Positions 1-12,722 of a stretch of DNA of 64,000 nt are shown piece by piece (position 1 is the first letter of the stretch; every line of letters starts with the position of its first letter). The position numbers and the translations under genes are program-made. This stretch comes from Blastobasis lacticolella (lineage: Eukaryota > Arthropoda > Insecta > Lepidoptera > Blastobasidae). The stretch is taken from the NCBI GenBank assembly GCA_905147135.1, contig LR990056.1, forward strand, positions 16,688,001-16,752,000, given 5' to 3'. The notes beneath the pieces are model-generated. The model worked only from the letters and a program-made list of their open reading frames with translations, did not search any database and was not told where the DNA came from.

Positions 1-122
1 TATGTATAATACTTACTTTTAAGTTTAAAATTGCAGTGCCCGTAAGGGTTCATAATGTTTATGTAACTTATGAAGCAATAAATAAAAGCTCGTGATACTG
101 TTTTTGTCAGCATAACATAAAA

Positions 123-438
123 AATAATCATCTTGAAGTTAATGTCCCGGGTGTGTCGCGTGTTAACCATGATCCAGGGTTTGGCAGATCAAGTAATTAC
201 ATTGGAGCCATCTGACCTCCGTGACCCTGCTATCACTGACCAGATTGGATAAATGTTACACATTCAGTCGCCTGAGTGTGCAGGTTTCATCACGTTTTCC
301 TTCACCGTAAGAGCATCGGTTAGTATTCACCAAATGTACATAACTCAGAAAAGAGTGTACATGGCGGCAGTGGAATTTGAACCAGGTACCTCTCGCTTGC
401 GAGTCGGATACCGAAACCACTCGCCCACCGACGCTCCT
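123..438 (-). repeat. SINE-A, full-length type, tRNA-derived
   Basis: In minus orientation the head reads GCGTCGGTGGGCGAGTGGTT-like (A box), followed by a B box. The tail ends in the conserved CCCGGGACATTAAC stretch. The same ~330-bp unit recurs throughout the window in both orientations. Confidence 0.75.
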
Positions 439-1537
439 ACTTTTAGTATTGGTTAAAAAGAAACAAATGTGAGTTACGAAGTTTTGCCGCCGATCATTGT
501 TTTGGTACCGTATAATTTTTTTTACGGAATCAGAACCTTGTTGTCAACGATATAGGGCCGAGACCTAGAAGATTTGGGTGTTGCGATAGTATTGTTTACT
601 TTGATTGTTACGACCTTACGCAGGGATGAACTTTAAAAGTAGGGCCCTTCTTGCCCTAGGGCCACAAATTAACGGTAAATAAATTGAAACAACGATCACT
701 ATAAAAAAATAATTAGCTAGACAATCATACATATCTTGGTAAATAAATAATTAATTATCTTGTGCCTTTTTATGTTTTTTCTTCTTCTTTCATTGTCAAT
801 ACCCTTTCTTCTCGTCTGTTTTACGAATACCTATTATCTAACTGATAATGAATTATTGTCTGTTGTTATACCTATAGACAGGAATCTTCTACACATTTAC
901 TTTAATAGAAAAAAATACCTGCCTTACGTAATAACCCATGGCGAAAGTCTAACCTTTAATACTAAATAGTAACACCACTACTATCCATTTAACAATTTCT
1001 TTGTTATAAATCACTGCATACATTATAAAAAAAACACGCCACCAGTCCATAAAAAATTAAATCAAAAAGGTGAGTGTATCCCGCCAATAAAAAAGGGGCC
1101 CACGGCCGCGTCTGCGCCGTGCGCAGTGAAACGCATGCGGGCCCACGTAAGCCATTCGCATCCGACGCATTGCAATTTAGGTTACAGACACGCATCTATT
1201 AACTTGTCATTATTCATAACAAGTTCCTAATGTGCCAACAAACAGTTTTTCCTTATTTACCTGATTAGAAGATTAACAGTTTAATGTCAATTTGTTGTTT
1301 GGAACAGGCGCGTTTGGAGCGTGTTGCTTGTCACGTAAGCCAAGACGGAAGCTTCGAAGGGTTTGGGTTGGAGCACTTTGCAAGTGGACCGCTCGTTCCA
1401 TGTTTAAAACAGTTGTCAGCCTTTTTATTTTTTTAAGCTGCGACGCGTCAATTCGGCGCCCTTAAAAGAAGATGCTAGTCGGAATCTCCATACAACAATC
1501 TTCAAATATGAACCCGCAGAGATTTCTAAATATAAAA
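439..1537. other. No gene seen
   Basis: AT-rich with short chance ORFs only. A GC-rich patch at 1095-1165 has no recognisable coding content. Confidence 0.5.
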
Positions 1538-1590
1538 TTGTCAATGTTGTTAAAAACCTACAACAGGTAGGTTTTTAACAACATTGACAA
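1538..1590. repeat. Perfect hairpin, 24-bp arms
   Basis: The arms 1538-1561 and 1567-1590 are exact inverted copies with the 5-base loop AACAG. The arms contain TTGTCAATGTTGTTAAAAAC. It could be a MITE tip or a small hairpin; nothing else points to an RNA gene. Confidence 0.7.
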
Positions 1591-2139
1591 ATTTATAACA
1601 TCTCGCTTCTGTAAGCCTGCTGGAAGAAATTTCTTTTAGTAATATGTAGTGCCTGTTGCGTCGTATATAATTGTGAAATATCTCTGTGCATTTTATTGTG
1701 TAAATAAAAAATAAATAATCCTTATATCACACGAATCTCACACAATCATGTTACCCACATGTTATGTATTAGCCACAGAAATCGATGGTTTTACGACGAC
1801 TTAGTGTTGGCGTACAAGTCCTGGATAGTTGTTGGTAATTATATATTATGTCCACTAAAACTAGGTTTGGAACACGCATTTAAAGTTTCAGGGCACTGTT
1901 TGACAACCTATGTATGTCTAATCTAGAGGCGTCCAGCAGTCTGTATAGGTACGTCTGTCAAAGTCTGTGTGTATCAAATTATAAGGCTTCAAACAAGGTA
2001 ATTGATATTGTAATTAAATGTAAGTTAATCTTTGGAAGAAATAACCACATCGCTTTTCGTTAATGCGTTTGAAATTAATGCATTGAGGTAACTAACATAA
2101 TTATAAATTTAATTTAATACTCCCAATCACAGCCCATAA
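1591..2139. other. No gene seen
   Basis: Unremarkable AT-rich sequence with no repeat match elsewhere in the window that I could see. Confidence 0.45.
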
Positions 2140-2372
2140 CAGTCGCATGCAGGAAGTAGGGTCTCCCACGAAAGAGGAGGTTATTGCCATAATCTCCACG
2201 CTTGGCAGGCGGGTTGGAGATCGCAGTGTTATAAACATACTTAACAATGATAAACGCTGCTGCCCATTTTCCAGGCTACGGAAAATGGGCAGCTATATGA
2301 TATTTTAGCTCGAAAACAATAGCCGCCTTGTACGACACTCACGAGTGTAAGGGATTGGTGCTATTCTACTCT
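2140..2372 (-). repeat. Dispersed repeat C
   Basis: The ~240-bp repeat has GGCAAGCGTGGAGATTATGG, CCTGCAGTGGACTG-type and AAAATGGGCAGC blocks. Other copies are at 6697-6812, 6845-7098, 30364-30600 and 48943-49190. Some copies end in GAT repeats, so it may be the tail of a LINE or a SINE. Confidence 0.65.
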
Positions 2373-2817
2373 GCCTAACCAAATTATGAATATAACTGCA
2401 GTGTCTTCTTACTAAATGCTATGAAATTACAACACCAGCTAGTAATGTATTTCTGAGGATATTTGTATTTATTTATTTCACAGTTTTACAGCATATAAAA
2501 TATTATTCAAAAAGGTTAAACAAACAAAACATTATTAAGTTGTAATGCCAATTACAAAACTGCAATTTATAATTTTGGTAATTATTATGTAGCCTATATG
2601 GATATTTGACTTTTTAACGCATAAACTGCGGTAGAACCCTGGAGAGTAGGTACAACAAGGAATTCTTCAAGAAAGGGATGAAAAAGATCTTACAAGGTCG
2701 GCAAGGCAACACAGCAGTAATACAGGTTTCAACAAAAACAATCGTTTTGGCGTCAATACCTCCTTTACCTGGACTCTCCCGCGCGAAGTACCATAACGTA
2801 ATATTGAAAAAAAAAAA

Positions 2818-2998
2818 ACTTGGCGTTAATGTCCCGGTTATTCTCTCGCGCACGAGGGCCTGGAGTCTGCCTTGACCATGCTCCTGTATTTGGCAGATCA
2901 GGTAATTACAGTGGAGCGACTGCCATCTGACCTCCGTGACCCTGCTAGGTACCTGGGGAACCTGACCGAATTGATAGATTATGGTTACACACAATATG
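2818..2998 (-). repeat. SINE-A, head-truncated
   Basis: This is the tail half of the tRNA-derived unit (GGCGTTAATGTCCCGGTTAT to GGTTACACA). Confidence 0.65.
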
Positions 2999-3482
2999 CA
3001 CTCCAAATATAACAAACCAACCAATTCAAAAACAAGGTTACGTCACGGAAAAGAGCAATTTGCGCACTCAATTTTTTTTTAATTTCAATGCAAAGGGAGA
3101 GGACACACTGACCTGACGCCAATCACGGTCAATCATCATTGTGCTATCATTTCATCTGCACGCGCGCAATTCTTGCATGACCGTTTGCAAACATGTGCTG
3201 TGTCACGTACTCCTTAGCTTCCTACCTGTTATAATGAGGGTCGATAATGGAGCCTATTATCTACTCTATCGTTACGGATCAGCTGTTTGTTAATATGAAT
3301 TATCTGTGGTAGAGCGTCGTCACGTCGGCCTGAGGGAGGATACCGTTTGGGCCCCTTACCCTGTGCGCTTACCTTGTTTCTCCCGCCGAGGAATAATGCT
3401 TGCGTTGTTGTGTTCCGGTTTAAAGGATATAGCTTATCAGACATACGAATAAGTATAGGTATCTGCACATGTAGGTACGGTG

Positions 3483-3795
3483 GGTACCTACTAGATACGT
3501 AGATTCCTACAATAGAAAACCGCAGATGCATTGTTACTAGATACTGTGAACTGGTGATACTTTGATTTGCGGGAGACATTGATCACTTACTTTTCTCTAT
3601 AAATTACGTATTATTTTCATGCAAATAAAACATGTCATACATGTGACAATACTAATTAGTGAATATATCGAAAATTAGCAGTCTTTCCCTTAGAAGATAA
3701 AAGGTAAGTGATCAATGTCTCCTCGTAAATCATAGTAACCCCAGTCCACAGTATCTAGTTACAATGCACCAGCGGTTTCCTATCTATCTAGGCAC
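3483..3795. repeat. Foldback element, arms ~100 bp
   Basis: The arms about 3490-3601 and 3690-3790 are inverted copies: GGGAGACATTGATCACTTAC against GTAAGTGATCAATGTCTCC, extending through CATTGTTACTAGATACTGTG against CACAGTATCTAGTTACAATG. The loop is about 90 bases. No ORF. Confidence 0.75.
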
Positions 3796-4133
3796 TTACC
3801 TGTAATCAAACAATTAAAATGCTGCACTGTGGTTCCATACAACAAGCGATTGTTTTTTAAACCGGTTTTCAATATTTTTTTGAAAAGTTCCTTTATATAC
3901 CAAGATAAAAAGTTATAAGACACAGTGTAGTTTTAAACTTAAATTCGTGATGTTGGCGTGTTTGTAAACAACGCGAACGGGTGAAGGTTACCGTTCCGGT
4001 CCAGACGAGGGTCAATTGTTTGTTTGTAAAAAATGATTCGACTAAGTATTTAATACTAAACATTCAAGTTATATATCTACTAGTAGGTAAATTATAAAAC
4101 CTACTTGTTATGGATAAGCAATCGTAACAATTA

Positions 4134-4494
4134 TGGAGCGTCGGTGGCCGAGCAGTTAAGGTATCCTACACGTAAGCGAGAGGTACCGGGTTCGAAACCC
4201 GCTGCGGCCGTGTACCAATGACTTTTTTCTCAGTCATGTACATTAGTTGAATACCAACCAATGCTCTTACGGTGAGGGAAAAGATCGTGATAAAACCACA
4301 CACACACACACATTCAGGCGACTGAATGCGTTACCATGATCCAATCTGGTCAGGTTCCCTTGGTAGCAGGGCCACGGAAGTAAGATGGCAGTCGCTCCAC
4401 TGTAATTACGATATGCCCTGGATCATGGTCAAGGCGGACCTCGGGCCCTCGTGCGCGAGAGCACAACCAGGATTTTAACGCCAAGATGATTATT
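4134..4494 (+). repeat. SINE-A, full-length type
   Basis: The plus orientation shows the clear head GCGTCGGTGGCCGAGCAGTT and B box GGTTCGAAACCC, then the shared body and the GGACATTAACGCCAAGATG-like tail (here GGATTTTAACGCCAAGATG). The A and B box spacing is tRNA-like, but there is no foldable tRNA with an anticodon in a conserved context. Confidence 0.75.
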
Positions 4495-5445
4495 TTTTTA
4501 TATGTAGAAATGTAGTCGGTACAGTATACTTTTATATGTAGGTAAATTGGAATACCTACTTGTAGATAATAGGTAAGCAAGCATCGCTCGCAGAGTCCAG
4601 GAACTGAATTTGTAAGCGCTTCGTACTTGGGGCTGTTGTATGGTTAAAATTTTATTTTTACAATATTTATGAGACACACTGATTCGACCTTCGTGTAGAC
4701 TTGTTTACAAACAAGTGAGGTTGTAGGTACATGCGGGACTCTCGCTAAATATTTTTTTTGCATTGACCATGAACGTACTGCCCAAAGCATTGACTTTTAA
4801 TATGAGTCGATGAATTTTAATAAAGGTTCTGTCACGTAGACACTTTTGTATCTACGTTGCATTCACTGGTAGGGTATTAGGTGCGTTAACATTTCTTTTT
4901 TATAATTAGACTAACCAGGCATTTCACTGCCATCTCACCTGGTGGTAACTAACGATGCGGCCGATGATGGAACATGCCTGTCCAGGAACAGCCTATTCAC
5001 TCTAGCCTTGAAGGCGTCCAGATTATATTCAAAATGTATTTATTGGTTAGAACATTATATATCTCTTTCAATCGTCAAAAAGGAGAGCGGTAGGAAAGTA
5101 GGAAGGAAGCACATATTGACACGCTGGCCGCCCCATGGCAGCAGCAAACTTACCCCACGCCAGTCACGACCGGACCGTGCCCGGCAATGCCAGGCAAAGC
5201 CGGACCGCGCTCAATATATTATATAAATATGTCTAGTAAAATTAAGAAAAACCACCTAAAACTACAGTAAGAGTAAGCCAGTCTACCAAGGCAGCACCCG
5301 TTCACGAGTATAACGCAGGGCCCAGCCATCGTCCAATTCAACCATATTTGAGGGAAAAGAGCGACCCGGCCCCCACGCCACCGCCAGACAGACTTTTAAG
5401 TGAGCGTGCATTACATATGCTGCATGTGATAGGTAGCTGCTCCCA
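4495..5445. other. No gene seen
   Basis: A 94-codon ORF (4942-5226) has no family resemblance. A short CCGGACCGTGCCCGGCAA-type tandem lies near 5170-5210. Confidence 0.45.
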
Positions 5446-5650
5446 CCCTACTCTATCCTATCCCTACCCTACCCCTAGCTTACCCCTACCATATTCTCTT
5501 ACTGCCTTAACCCTACCCTACCGCTACCTTACCACTATCTTACCCCTACCCTACCACTATCCTACCCCTACCCTATCACTATCTTACCCCTACTCTACCA
5601 CAATCTTACCCCTACCCTACCCCTACTTTAACTACTACCCTACCCCTACC
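5446..5650. repeat. C-rich CCCTAC-type minisatellite
   Basis: Degenerate 6- to 13-base units of TACCCCTACCCTACCAC type run for about 200 bases. A G-rich counterpart of the same kind is at 31405-31560. The 158-codon ORF across it is low-complexity and not credible. Confidence 0.8.
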
Positions 5651-5956
5651 CAACCGCAGACAGAAGTCACTATGTGTGGGAAAGGAAGGAAATTTAACGC
5701 CGCTTCCAACGTGGTTCTCCGTGGGGGAAAGAAACAGCAAGAAACCCACAGAGCCTACGTTAATTCATTTTTTTTAAACATGTCTTATGTACTTATACAT
5801 TATTTGTCCTATATACTATCTTAAAAGTAAATACCTGTATATAACAGCAGTTCAGTCCCATTGACTTTTGTCATTTTCATATTCAGATATACTATAATAA
5901 CTTTTATCATATTGATTATTTTATAATATTGATTTTTATAGTGTTTTTAAATTGAT

Positions 5957-6379
5957 TCAATGATAAATTCTGTATATCTGTTGGAACCTTATTATAAAAG
6001 CGTACACATTGACCCACAAATGATTTGTGGACTTCGGCCAGACGACAAGAACCAGTAACAAGTTTATCTTTATTTTTATTATTTCTACTATGAACATCAC
6101 TGTTCTTGTCATTATATAATGTTCAAGGAACACAGTTGCAGGCAAGGCGTTCCATTCCATAGGCGTACGCATTGCAAAGGTTGAACTACAGCGGCTCGTG
6201 CGGATAGTTGGAAGATCCACAACATACAGTTGAAGCGCTCGCTTGAAATGATTGAAATTAATACTGAAGTTTGTGCAAATGGTACAAGATTGTGTGACCC
6301 ATTGTGTGCAACGTGTGGACATCGAACTTGCTTTTTCCACATAGAAGGTGGCGGGACAAACACCAGAGATACGTGACAA
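5957..6379 (-). pseudogene. Decayed LINE reverse transcriptase C-terminus
   Basis: Minus-strand translation contains VDLPTIRTSR and MEWNALPATVFLEHY, resembling the WNxLPxxVFPxxY ending of CR1/jockey-type LINE polyproteins, with the preceding part spread over another frame. It is broken and 5'-truncated, a remnant with no host function. Confidence 0.6.
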
Positions 6380-6696
6380 ATACCCTGCCGGTTTCAGGAA
6401 AGAGGTCCAAGCACAAGTCCTGTATTACATAGAGTAGGCAATGGACTTCAGAGGGCTACCCCTGAATTATTATATACTGGTGGATTACAATAACTCTAAA
6501 GTGTTGCCCGACTTTTGGAATAATAACTCTATCTAAGTATTATTTGAAAATTATGGATAACATTTGAAAGGCTTAATTGTATTCCTTTCAATGTAAAAAA
6601 ATGTGTTACAAGCTAAAAATAGTAATTTTTTTTCAAAAGTCAGACAAACCTTCAGTTGATTTTTCAGTCTACTACTATAGACTTATATTCATCGGC

Positions 6697-7098
6697 GAGA
6701 TCTCCAACCCGCTTGCCAAGCATGGCGCTTATTGTACTAACCTCCCCTCTCGTGGGAAAGGTCCTAAGTCCTGCAGTGGACTATAAGAGATGATGATGAT
6801 GATGATGACCTTAAACGAAAAAAATATATTAAGTATAAGCTTGGCCGTGTGGTGTCCGGCAGAGTAGAATAGCACCAACCCCTTACACTCGTGGGTGTCG
6901 TACGAGGCGACTAATGTTTTCGAGCAAGAGATCAAGAGTCTCCGTAGTCTGGAAAATGGGCAGCAGCGTTTTCCATTGTTATATTTTAGCACTGCGATCT
7001 CCAACCCGCCTGCCAGGCGTGAAGATTATGGCAACAACCTCCCCTTTCGTGGGGGAGTCCCTAAGTCCTGCAGTGGACTGTTACGGGCTGTGATGATA
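6697..7098 (+). repeat. Dispersed repeat C, two copies in tandem
   Basis: A partial copy (6697-6812, ending GATGATGATGATGATGACC) is followed by a fuller copy (6845-7098) with AGTCTGGAAAATGGGCAGCA and CCTAAGTCCTGCAGTGGACT. Confidence 0.65.
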
Positions 7099-8734
7099 AG
7101 CTTGATGTTTGGACCGATTTCGAAGCGGTTTTATTTGAAAACCATTTTAATTGCGATAGTTCTTAGCTCTGTTTCACTAAACTCTGTTCAGTAGTTTGGA
7201 CATCTGTCGGTTAGATTCACATAAATCTTACAAAATTCTGTATTTAGAAAAAAGAAATAATTTGGTTCGATTTCTGTGGTTAGATTACCATACCTCGATC
7301 ATTCGAAGCGATTGCTCACTCCATGGTCAAAGCCACGAGATTGGTATAATGATAGAAAACAGAATAGTGTGTTTACTAAACTGAATAGTCTGTTTTCTAT
7401 GTTCAAATACTGAAAACCCCATTCAAATCGGTCCACCCACACGTTCTGGAGCTACGATGCCACAGCCAGACACACAGATACACAAAGCCACAGATATACA
7501 CGTCAAATTATATCACCCCTCTTTTTTCGTTGGGGTAAAAACTAGTATAAAGGGAGCTAACGTTGCTATGTGCGTCCAAAGAAACGCTAGCTCATTTTAT
7601 ACTGGTTATAGTAAGTCGACATACTTTTGACTATACCTACCGAAATGTAGGTCGTATCCAATCAAGACCCCAAAAAATATTAGACCAAACCACAAAACAA
7701 CAAAACTGGATAGGTATTAAAACAAAACATCGCACAGCTTGACCATAAACTGTACGCAGTCGACGAGGACGCCACTTTACAAAACAAACCTGTATAAATC
7801 GACAAATATAATAAGACAAAAATTTAGTTCCATGTCAAAAGTGTTTGGTCAAACGTATTGACACACTGCTAGTGCAACTGATCGCAAAGTGGGTCAAATG
7901 TGATATGTTAGCGTAGCTTGCTTTACGAGTTGGGTGTCGATGAACCTTTGACTGGTTCTTGGTCGCCTTAGAGTGGTAATTGTTATGCAGTATTATTAAG
8001 TGGCATTTGATTTTACGATTATGTCCTCCAGTTAAGTAGATAAGTACCTAATTGTAGCGCAAATAGGTATTTACCTACTACGCTGTTGACAGTCAAGTCA
8101 AGTTGACTTTGGCCACATTTTTAAGGCAATCTGGGTGTATATTTCCTTATTTTAGCCGTTTTCCCGAATTGATCCCGAGCGCTCGTTTCCGCAAGGTGAG
8201 TCAATCGTATCACCGTAAAGTTTCGATCACGAGTTTGCAATGTCAAAGCCTTGTACGAGTATACATAAAGAATTTGGTTCACTCATTTGTGTATGTCGTA
8301 AAAGTAGAAGTGTGAGTACGTCACTCGCGATCGGGTTAAAGGCGGAAAAATTTATTCCGCGATCGTTTCGGAAACACGGCGATTTAGACATACTTATAAG
8401 TCAAAGCTGAAATGCCTGCTAATAGACAACTTCATTCGGAGTCTATGCCCAGGTGCAAATTAGGTATAAGTGTTTATTATTAATAGTATTATTTTGTTTT
8501 TTTTTTGTACTATGTTGGTAGGGTAAAGATATTAAAGGAATAGAGTGAATAAAAAAAAAACAAAAAAGCCCCTTTAGACAAACAGTCAAGCCAAGCGTGT
8601 GCCACCCGATTGAAAGTGGCCACTGTTGGCTACAATGGCTACGGTATTCTGTAAGATGTAGATATGTACCTACTTTAATAAGGGTACATGAACATAGGTA
8701 AAATGTTCTACTAGATTTCCACCCGCGTGGACTA
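7099..8734. other. No gene seen
   Basis: AT-rich with several short ORFs of no recognisable family. A small inverted repeat (ATAGAAAACAGA/TCTGTTTTCTAT) lies at 7350-7401. There may be old transposon tails near 7440-7540. Confidence 0.45.
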
Positions 8735-8845
8735 TTGACATTTTATATCTATATCCTGCTAAATTATCTCCATGTCGAATTTCATCAAAATGGTTGCAGT
8801 GGTTTAGCCGTGAAAGCGTAACAGACGGACAGAGTTTATTGTTAA
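8735..8845 (-). repeat. Dispersed insect repeat fragment (TTTCACGGCTAAAC type)
   Basis: GGTTTAGCCGTGAAAGCGTA with ATTTCATCAAAATGG recurs in inverse form at 27063-27165. It is a dispersed repeat of unknown class. Confidence 0.5.
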
Positions 8846-8964
8846 CTTTGCATTACATAGGTGGCGCTGATCATGGCTGTCCATAACATTTCCAATTTTT
8901 CATACGATCCTAATTTTAGTTTACCATGCTAAAGTGGCAGAAGAGCAGTAAAGTTCTCAAGTGA

Positions 8965-9140
8965 CGACCACGTACCGGAAGACGCAGCGTGGGTAGGCCT
9001 CCCACAAGGTGGAGCGACGACCTGGTAAAGATCGCAGGTACCTGCTGGATGCGGAAGGCACAAGACTGGCCGTTGTGGAGATCTCTGGGAGAGGCCTATG
9101 CCCAGCAGTGGGCGTATTTCGGCTGATATGGTGATGATGC
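8965..9140 (+). pseudogene. LINE tail remnant, family 1
   Basis: This shares the GRPPTRW...GEAYAQQW end sequence and GATGATG tail with 23045-23378, in the opposite orientation. Only the last part of roughly 175 bp is left. Confidence 0.65.
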
Positions 9141-9534
9141 TGAATTTTAGTTTGTTTTTTTAATCCGCGCTATCGAAGTGGTCAGCGATGTAAATACCGT
9201 ACCGACTTACCCTGTTTTTACACGGTTTTTTTTGTAGGTACCTACTGGAATTGCAATTCACGCAAAAGCTTGGTTATAACGTGCAAAAGTAGAGTAGCGA
9301 ATATTGGAAACCAACGAGCTACAACAGACCCTGTGTAAACTTCACATTCCATTTCTTGTGTAAATCTCTTTCGTACTCGTGGTAAGTTGCATGCACCATG
9401 GTCACGGGACTGGACGTCGAAATCTCGTCAACAAAGGTACGCATACCTATAAAATGATGAGCCAATAATTTTAAAAGCAAGCAGATACTTATACAATTTT
9501 ATTTAAACATTGCCAATGTACACTTTAATGAGAT

Positions 9535-9540
9535 TTTATT
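9535..9540 (-). terminator. VPS29 candidate poly(A) signal
   Basis: AATAAA on the minus strand, about 505 bases after the VPS29 stop codon. A second AATAAA lies at 9498-9503. Which one is used cannot be told from sequence. The interval 9541-10044 would be the 3' UTR. Confidence 0.45.
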
Positions 9541-10044
9541 TACAGCACTGGACAACAGTGTTACACTTTAAAAATATCCATATGATTAGCTTTTCCAAAA
9601 TAAAGACAAATAAATAAGTATAAAATTGTAAATAAAACGTGCATCCATGCTGTGACAGCTGCACCTATTACTAGATTAAATCTTTCTTGACATGCATAAT
9701 AGAAACTTAAAATAATAGTAATTACATGATAATCAATTTACACAAACGTAAATTAACTTTTATATATTTAACATTTCGAAAAAAGTAAAAAGAGCCAGAG
9801 AAAAGTTTCATACGTAAATGTAATCTAACATACAATAAAGAAATAGAATGTGGAACGTAACATTTTCTTCACTGATCGTAAAAGTATCACATCAAATTCG
9901 TAACTCACCGAATTATAAAAGTCATCAAACTTAGTTCTTCATGGTTGGATTATGCATTACGGTAAGTATAATACATGATTTGTTTGTAATCAGACAAGTC
10001 TTCTTAGACAAATACATTTAGAACTACATATTTTGTACAAAATA

Positions 10045-11232
10045 TTACGCTTTTTTATACTCTATACGCTCTACTTTGACCTCATCACCTAGTAGTTTGT
10101 ACACGTAAGTCACCACTGTCGCACTTTGGATGTCCATGAGCACAAATGAAGGTGTTGGATTCCTGAAAAAATAGATTAGTAATTCATTTATTTGTTTAAC
10201 AGTTTATATGTACACAGGAAATACATACACAATAGAGAAAGCACTGACCAAATGTATCATTAAAACATTTTAATGAAACTACTTATATTTTAGGTAATAA
10301 AACAGTAATCAACTTTTTAGAAGTCAAATAGCTTGATAGGACCTTTCACACAATATACCTACATATTTTAATAAAAGATAACAGAGACTACATACCTATA
10401 CAGAGGAGTATATGCCCCGGTTGCAGATCCTGGGTTTATATAGAATTTGTTCTCATGCTCGTAGGCCTCGAACCGGTGAGTGTGACCAGATATCAGGATA
10501 TCAACGTCCAGTTGCCTCTGTACCAAAGCTAGGGACTCCTCGTCGCCCCATGGGACGACTTGATGGCCGTGGACTAAGCCGATGCGGAACTGACCGACAG
10601 TTATGACTTTCTGCTCAGGGTACGTTGAGTTCTGGAATTAAGATATTTAAAGGTATTATGGCAAATACAAGCTGAACAAGCTACTTTCCCAGTCATTTTA
10701 TACAGATAAAATTGTCATGAAAAATGGCTAAAAGCCTAGGAAGACATGATATAAGCAAACAATGTATATCACCAATGTGATTTTGGCCATTATCATTTAT
10801 CTATTTATTTCACAAACCTCATCGAAATCGCCTCGGACTACATGCACATCACTAGCTAAGGTTTTCAAGTAATCGTAAGACTCTTTTGTGCACAGGTTTC
10901 CTGTACATAAAATGTGTTGGATTCTGCCTGGTAGTAGCAACTTCTTGAATTTTGGCGGCAAGCTGCTGCATCGGTGTGGAATGTGTAAGTCTCCAAGGAC
11001 AAGTACCAACTGAAATGAAGGTCAAAATTGGTAAAAACAGGGGGAGGATACCTACAAAGCTGTTAGTTTATTTTATAGGGTCTACGGCATCTCATTGATA
11101 TTTTTTATGGCTGTTGTATACTATACAACATATAAAAGCACTGCTATCATTACAATACTTGTCAGGGTATTGAAATTGCTATCAACAAAACAGCTAATTA
11201 GTGCGTGTTGTCATCCAAAGTTTACATACCAT
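10045..11232 (-). CDS. Vps29: VPS29 retromer subunit, complete, 4 coding exons
   Basis: Vps29 is the metallophosphoesterase-fold subunit of retromer, which recycles cargo from endosomes to the Golgi and plasma membrane together with Vps35 and Vps26. Coding exons on the minus strand are 11230-11232 (ATG only), 10818-11009, 10396-10631 and 10045-10162. All junctions have GT/AG and the phases join to 182 residues, the usual family length. Visible residues of the metal-site region are D8 and H10 (GDLHIPH), N39 (TGN), D62 (RGDFDE), H86 (HGH), H115 and H117 (SGHTH). The start is chosen because the ATG is followed directly by GTATGT and the next exon opens at Leu2, giving the family N-terminus MLVLVLGD. 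It is divergent from egalitarian. In the family this fold is a scaffold rather than a proven enzyme. Identification is secure. Confidence 0.96.
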
Positions 11233-12566
11233 TTTAAAGTGATATTAAGGATTATTGGGTAGTACTACTAATTTATATTAGTGACCAACAGGTTGTAGCT
11301 AGAACTTTTATGTAAAATCGACAGAAACAAAGAAAATGTTCTCAAAATCCACGAAAACGCCTGTTTCTTCCAAAAATTATCGACATCGGACAAACTACAA
11401 ACCACCAAACCCAAAACTATACTATCAAAAGTGACAGTGACAGTGGTGACCAAAAAGTACACAAACTATCAAACGCGACAACGAGTAATTTTCATTATTA
11501 CACTACCACTTTACTCTTTCCTACTTGTAAGAAATTGTATGAATATGCAGTAGTGTAATACTTTATTAGAAATAAAATACACGTGGGTAGGAAAAAAATA
11601 TGTAGAAATTTTGTCTATGATAACAAAGTTGCCACATAATATTAATTTTACCTATAATGTAGTATTCTTGCCCTCAATTGTCAATAATAATAACATTATA
11701 TACATTGCCCCCTAGCTTTGCTTAGCTTAAGCGAACTTAGCTTTGTGATAATGCTGTAAGGTCAATTTACTGCATTCTATAATAATTAAAAAGCATAATT
11801 GTACAATGACTTTTGATGATGGTGACGCCATACCTGGTTTTTACTGATATAACCTGAATATATCCTTACAGAAGCATTTCTGGCTGGTAGCGTACCTGAC
11901 CAGAACGAAAAAGCCGCTACCCAGACGACTGGCTTGCTGTCTTGCCAATGTGATCTCTTGTAAATATCCGATACATAAAAAATTCCCCCTTAGCCCGCGA
12001 TCTATAAAAATAAGTGATTAAATATAAACTAAATTTTTATTTCAGGTATAGTCACCATAATAACAGCATTTAAAAAAGCTATTATATTAATAGGTACATT
12101 TGCTTACCTATCACTTAAAAACAAGTAGGTGCTTATCTATTACAATGTAATGTTAATAAAAACGTAGGTAATGTCAATTAATAAATCAAAAACAAAAATT
12201 AACAGGCACTAATTGCCACCTTAGTGGTATAAAAAAATTACAAATTTATAGGTAGGTACTGCAGTCTATAACTGTTACCGTGATCAAATAAATAAATAAA
12301 ATTATTACATACCTACTTACTTAGGCAGGTATGTAGGTACATTATTAATTTATAAAATTAAGTGGGTAGGAAGGTACCTAAGTTACGTAGAAATTAAGTA
12401 GGGAGACAACAATATACTCGACTATATTATTATGATGTTTTTAACATATTTATAGGGTGTTTGATAACAATATTGTTTTTCAATTGTGAAATGATGTTTT
12501 GATTCTACGCTATAAGAGTTGTTAATTAGATACCTATAGCATTGTTTCACAATAATTTCAATAAAT
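11233..12566. other. Divergent intergenic region between VPS29 and egalitarian
   Basis: It contains the VPS29 5' UTR and promoter, with no clear TATA box. The rest is AT-rich without a coding signal. The egalitarian promoter and 5' UTR should lie between here and 13014. Confidence 0.45.
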
Positions 12567-12722
12567 TGACAACCTGAGTTGTTCAGTTCTCAACATTCTG
12601 TTACTATATAAGAGATCCGACTGGGCAGAAATTGAAACGATAAATTTTTTCTATGTACCTACCTACTTAACCGCGTCGCTTAGTAGGTATGGGGTTAGAT
12701 GGCGAGTGAATAATTATTTTTA
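12567..12722 (+). repeat. SINE-B, old diverged copy upstream of egalitarian
   Basis: Head CCTGAGTTGTTCAG and body GGGCAGAAATTGAAACGAT are recognisable. The tail keeps GGGTTAGATGGCGAGTG. Confidence 0.5.

Noticed and set aside
4134..4210. tRNA-like A and B boxes
   Set aside because: Part of a repeated ~330-bp SINE present many times in the window; not a free-standing tRNA gene.
5348..5824. 158-codon ORF
   Set aside because: It runs through a CCCTAC-type minisatellite and has repetitive composition only.
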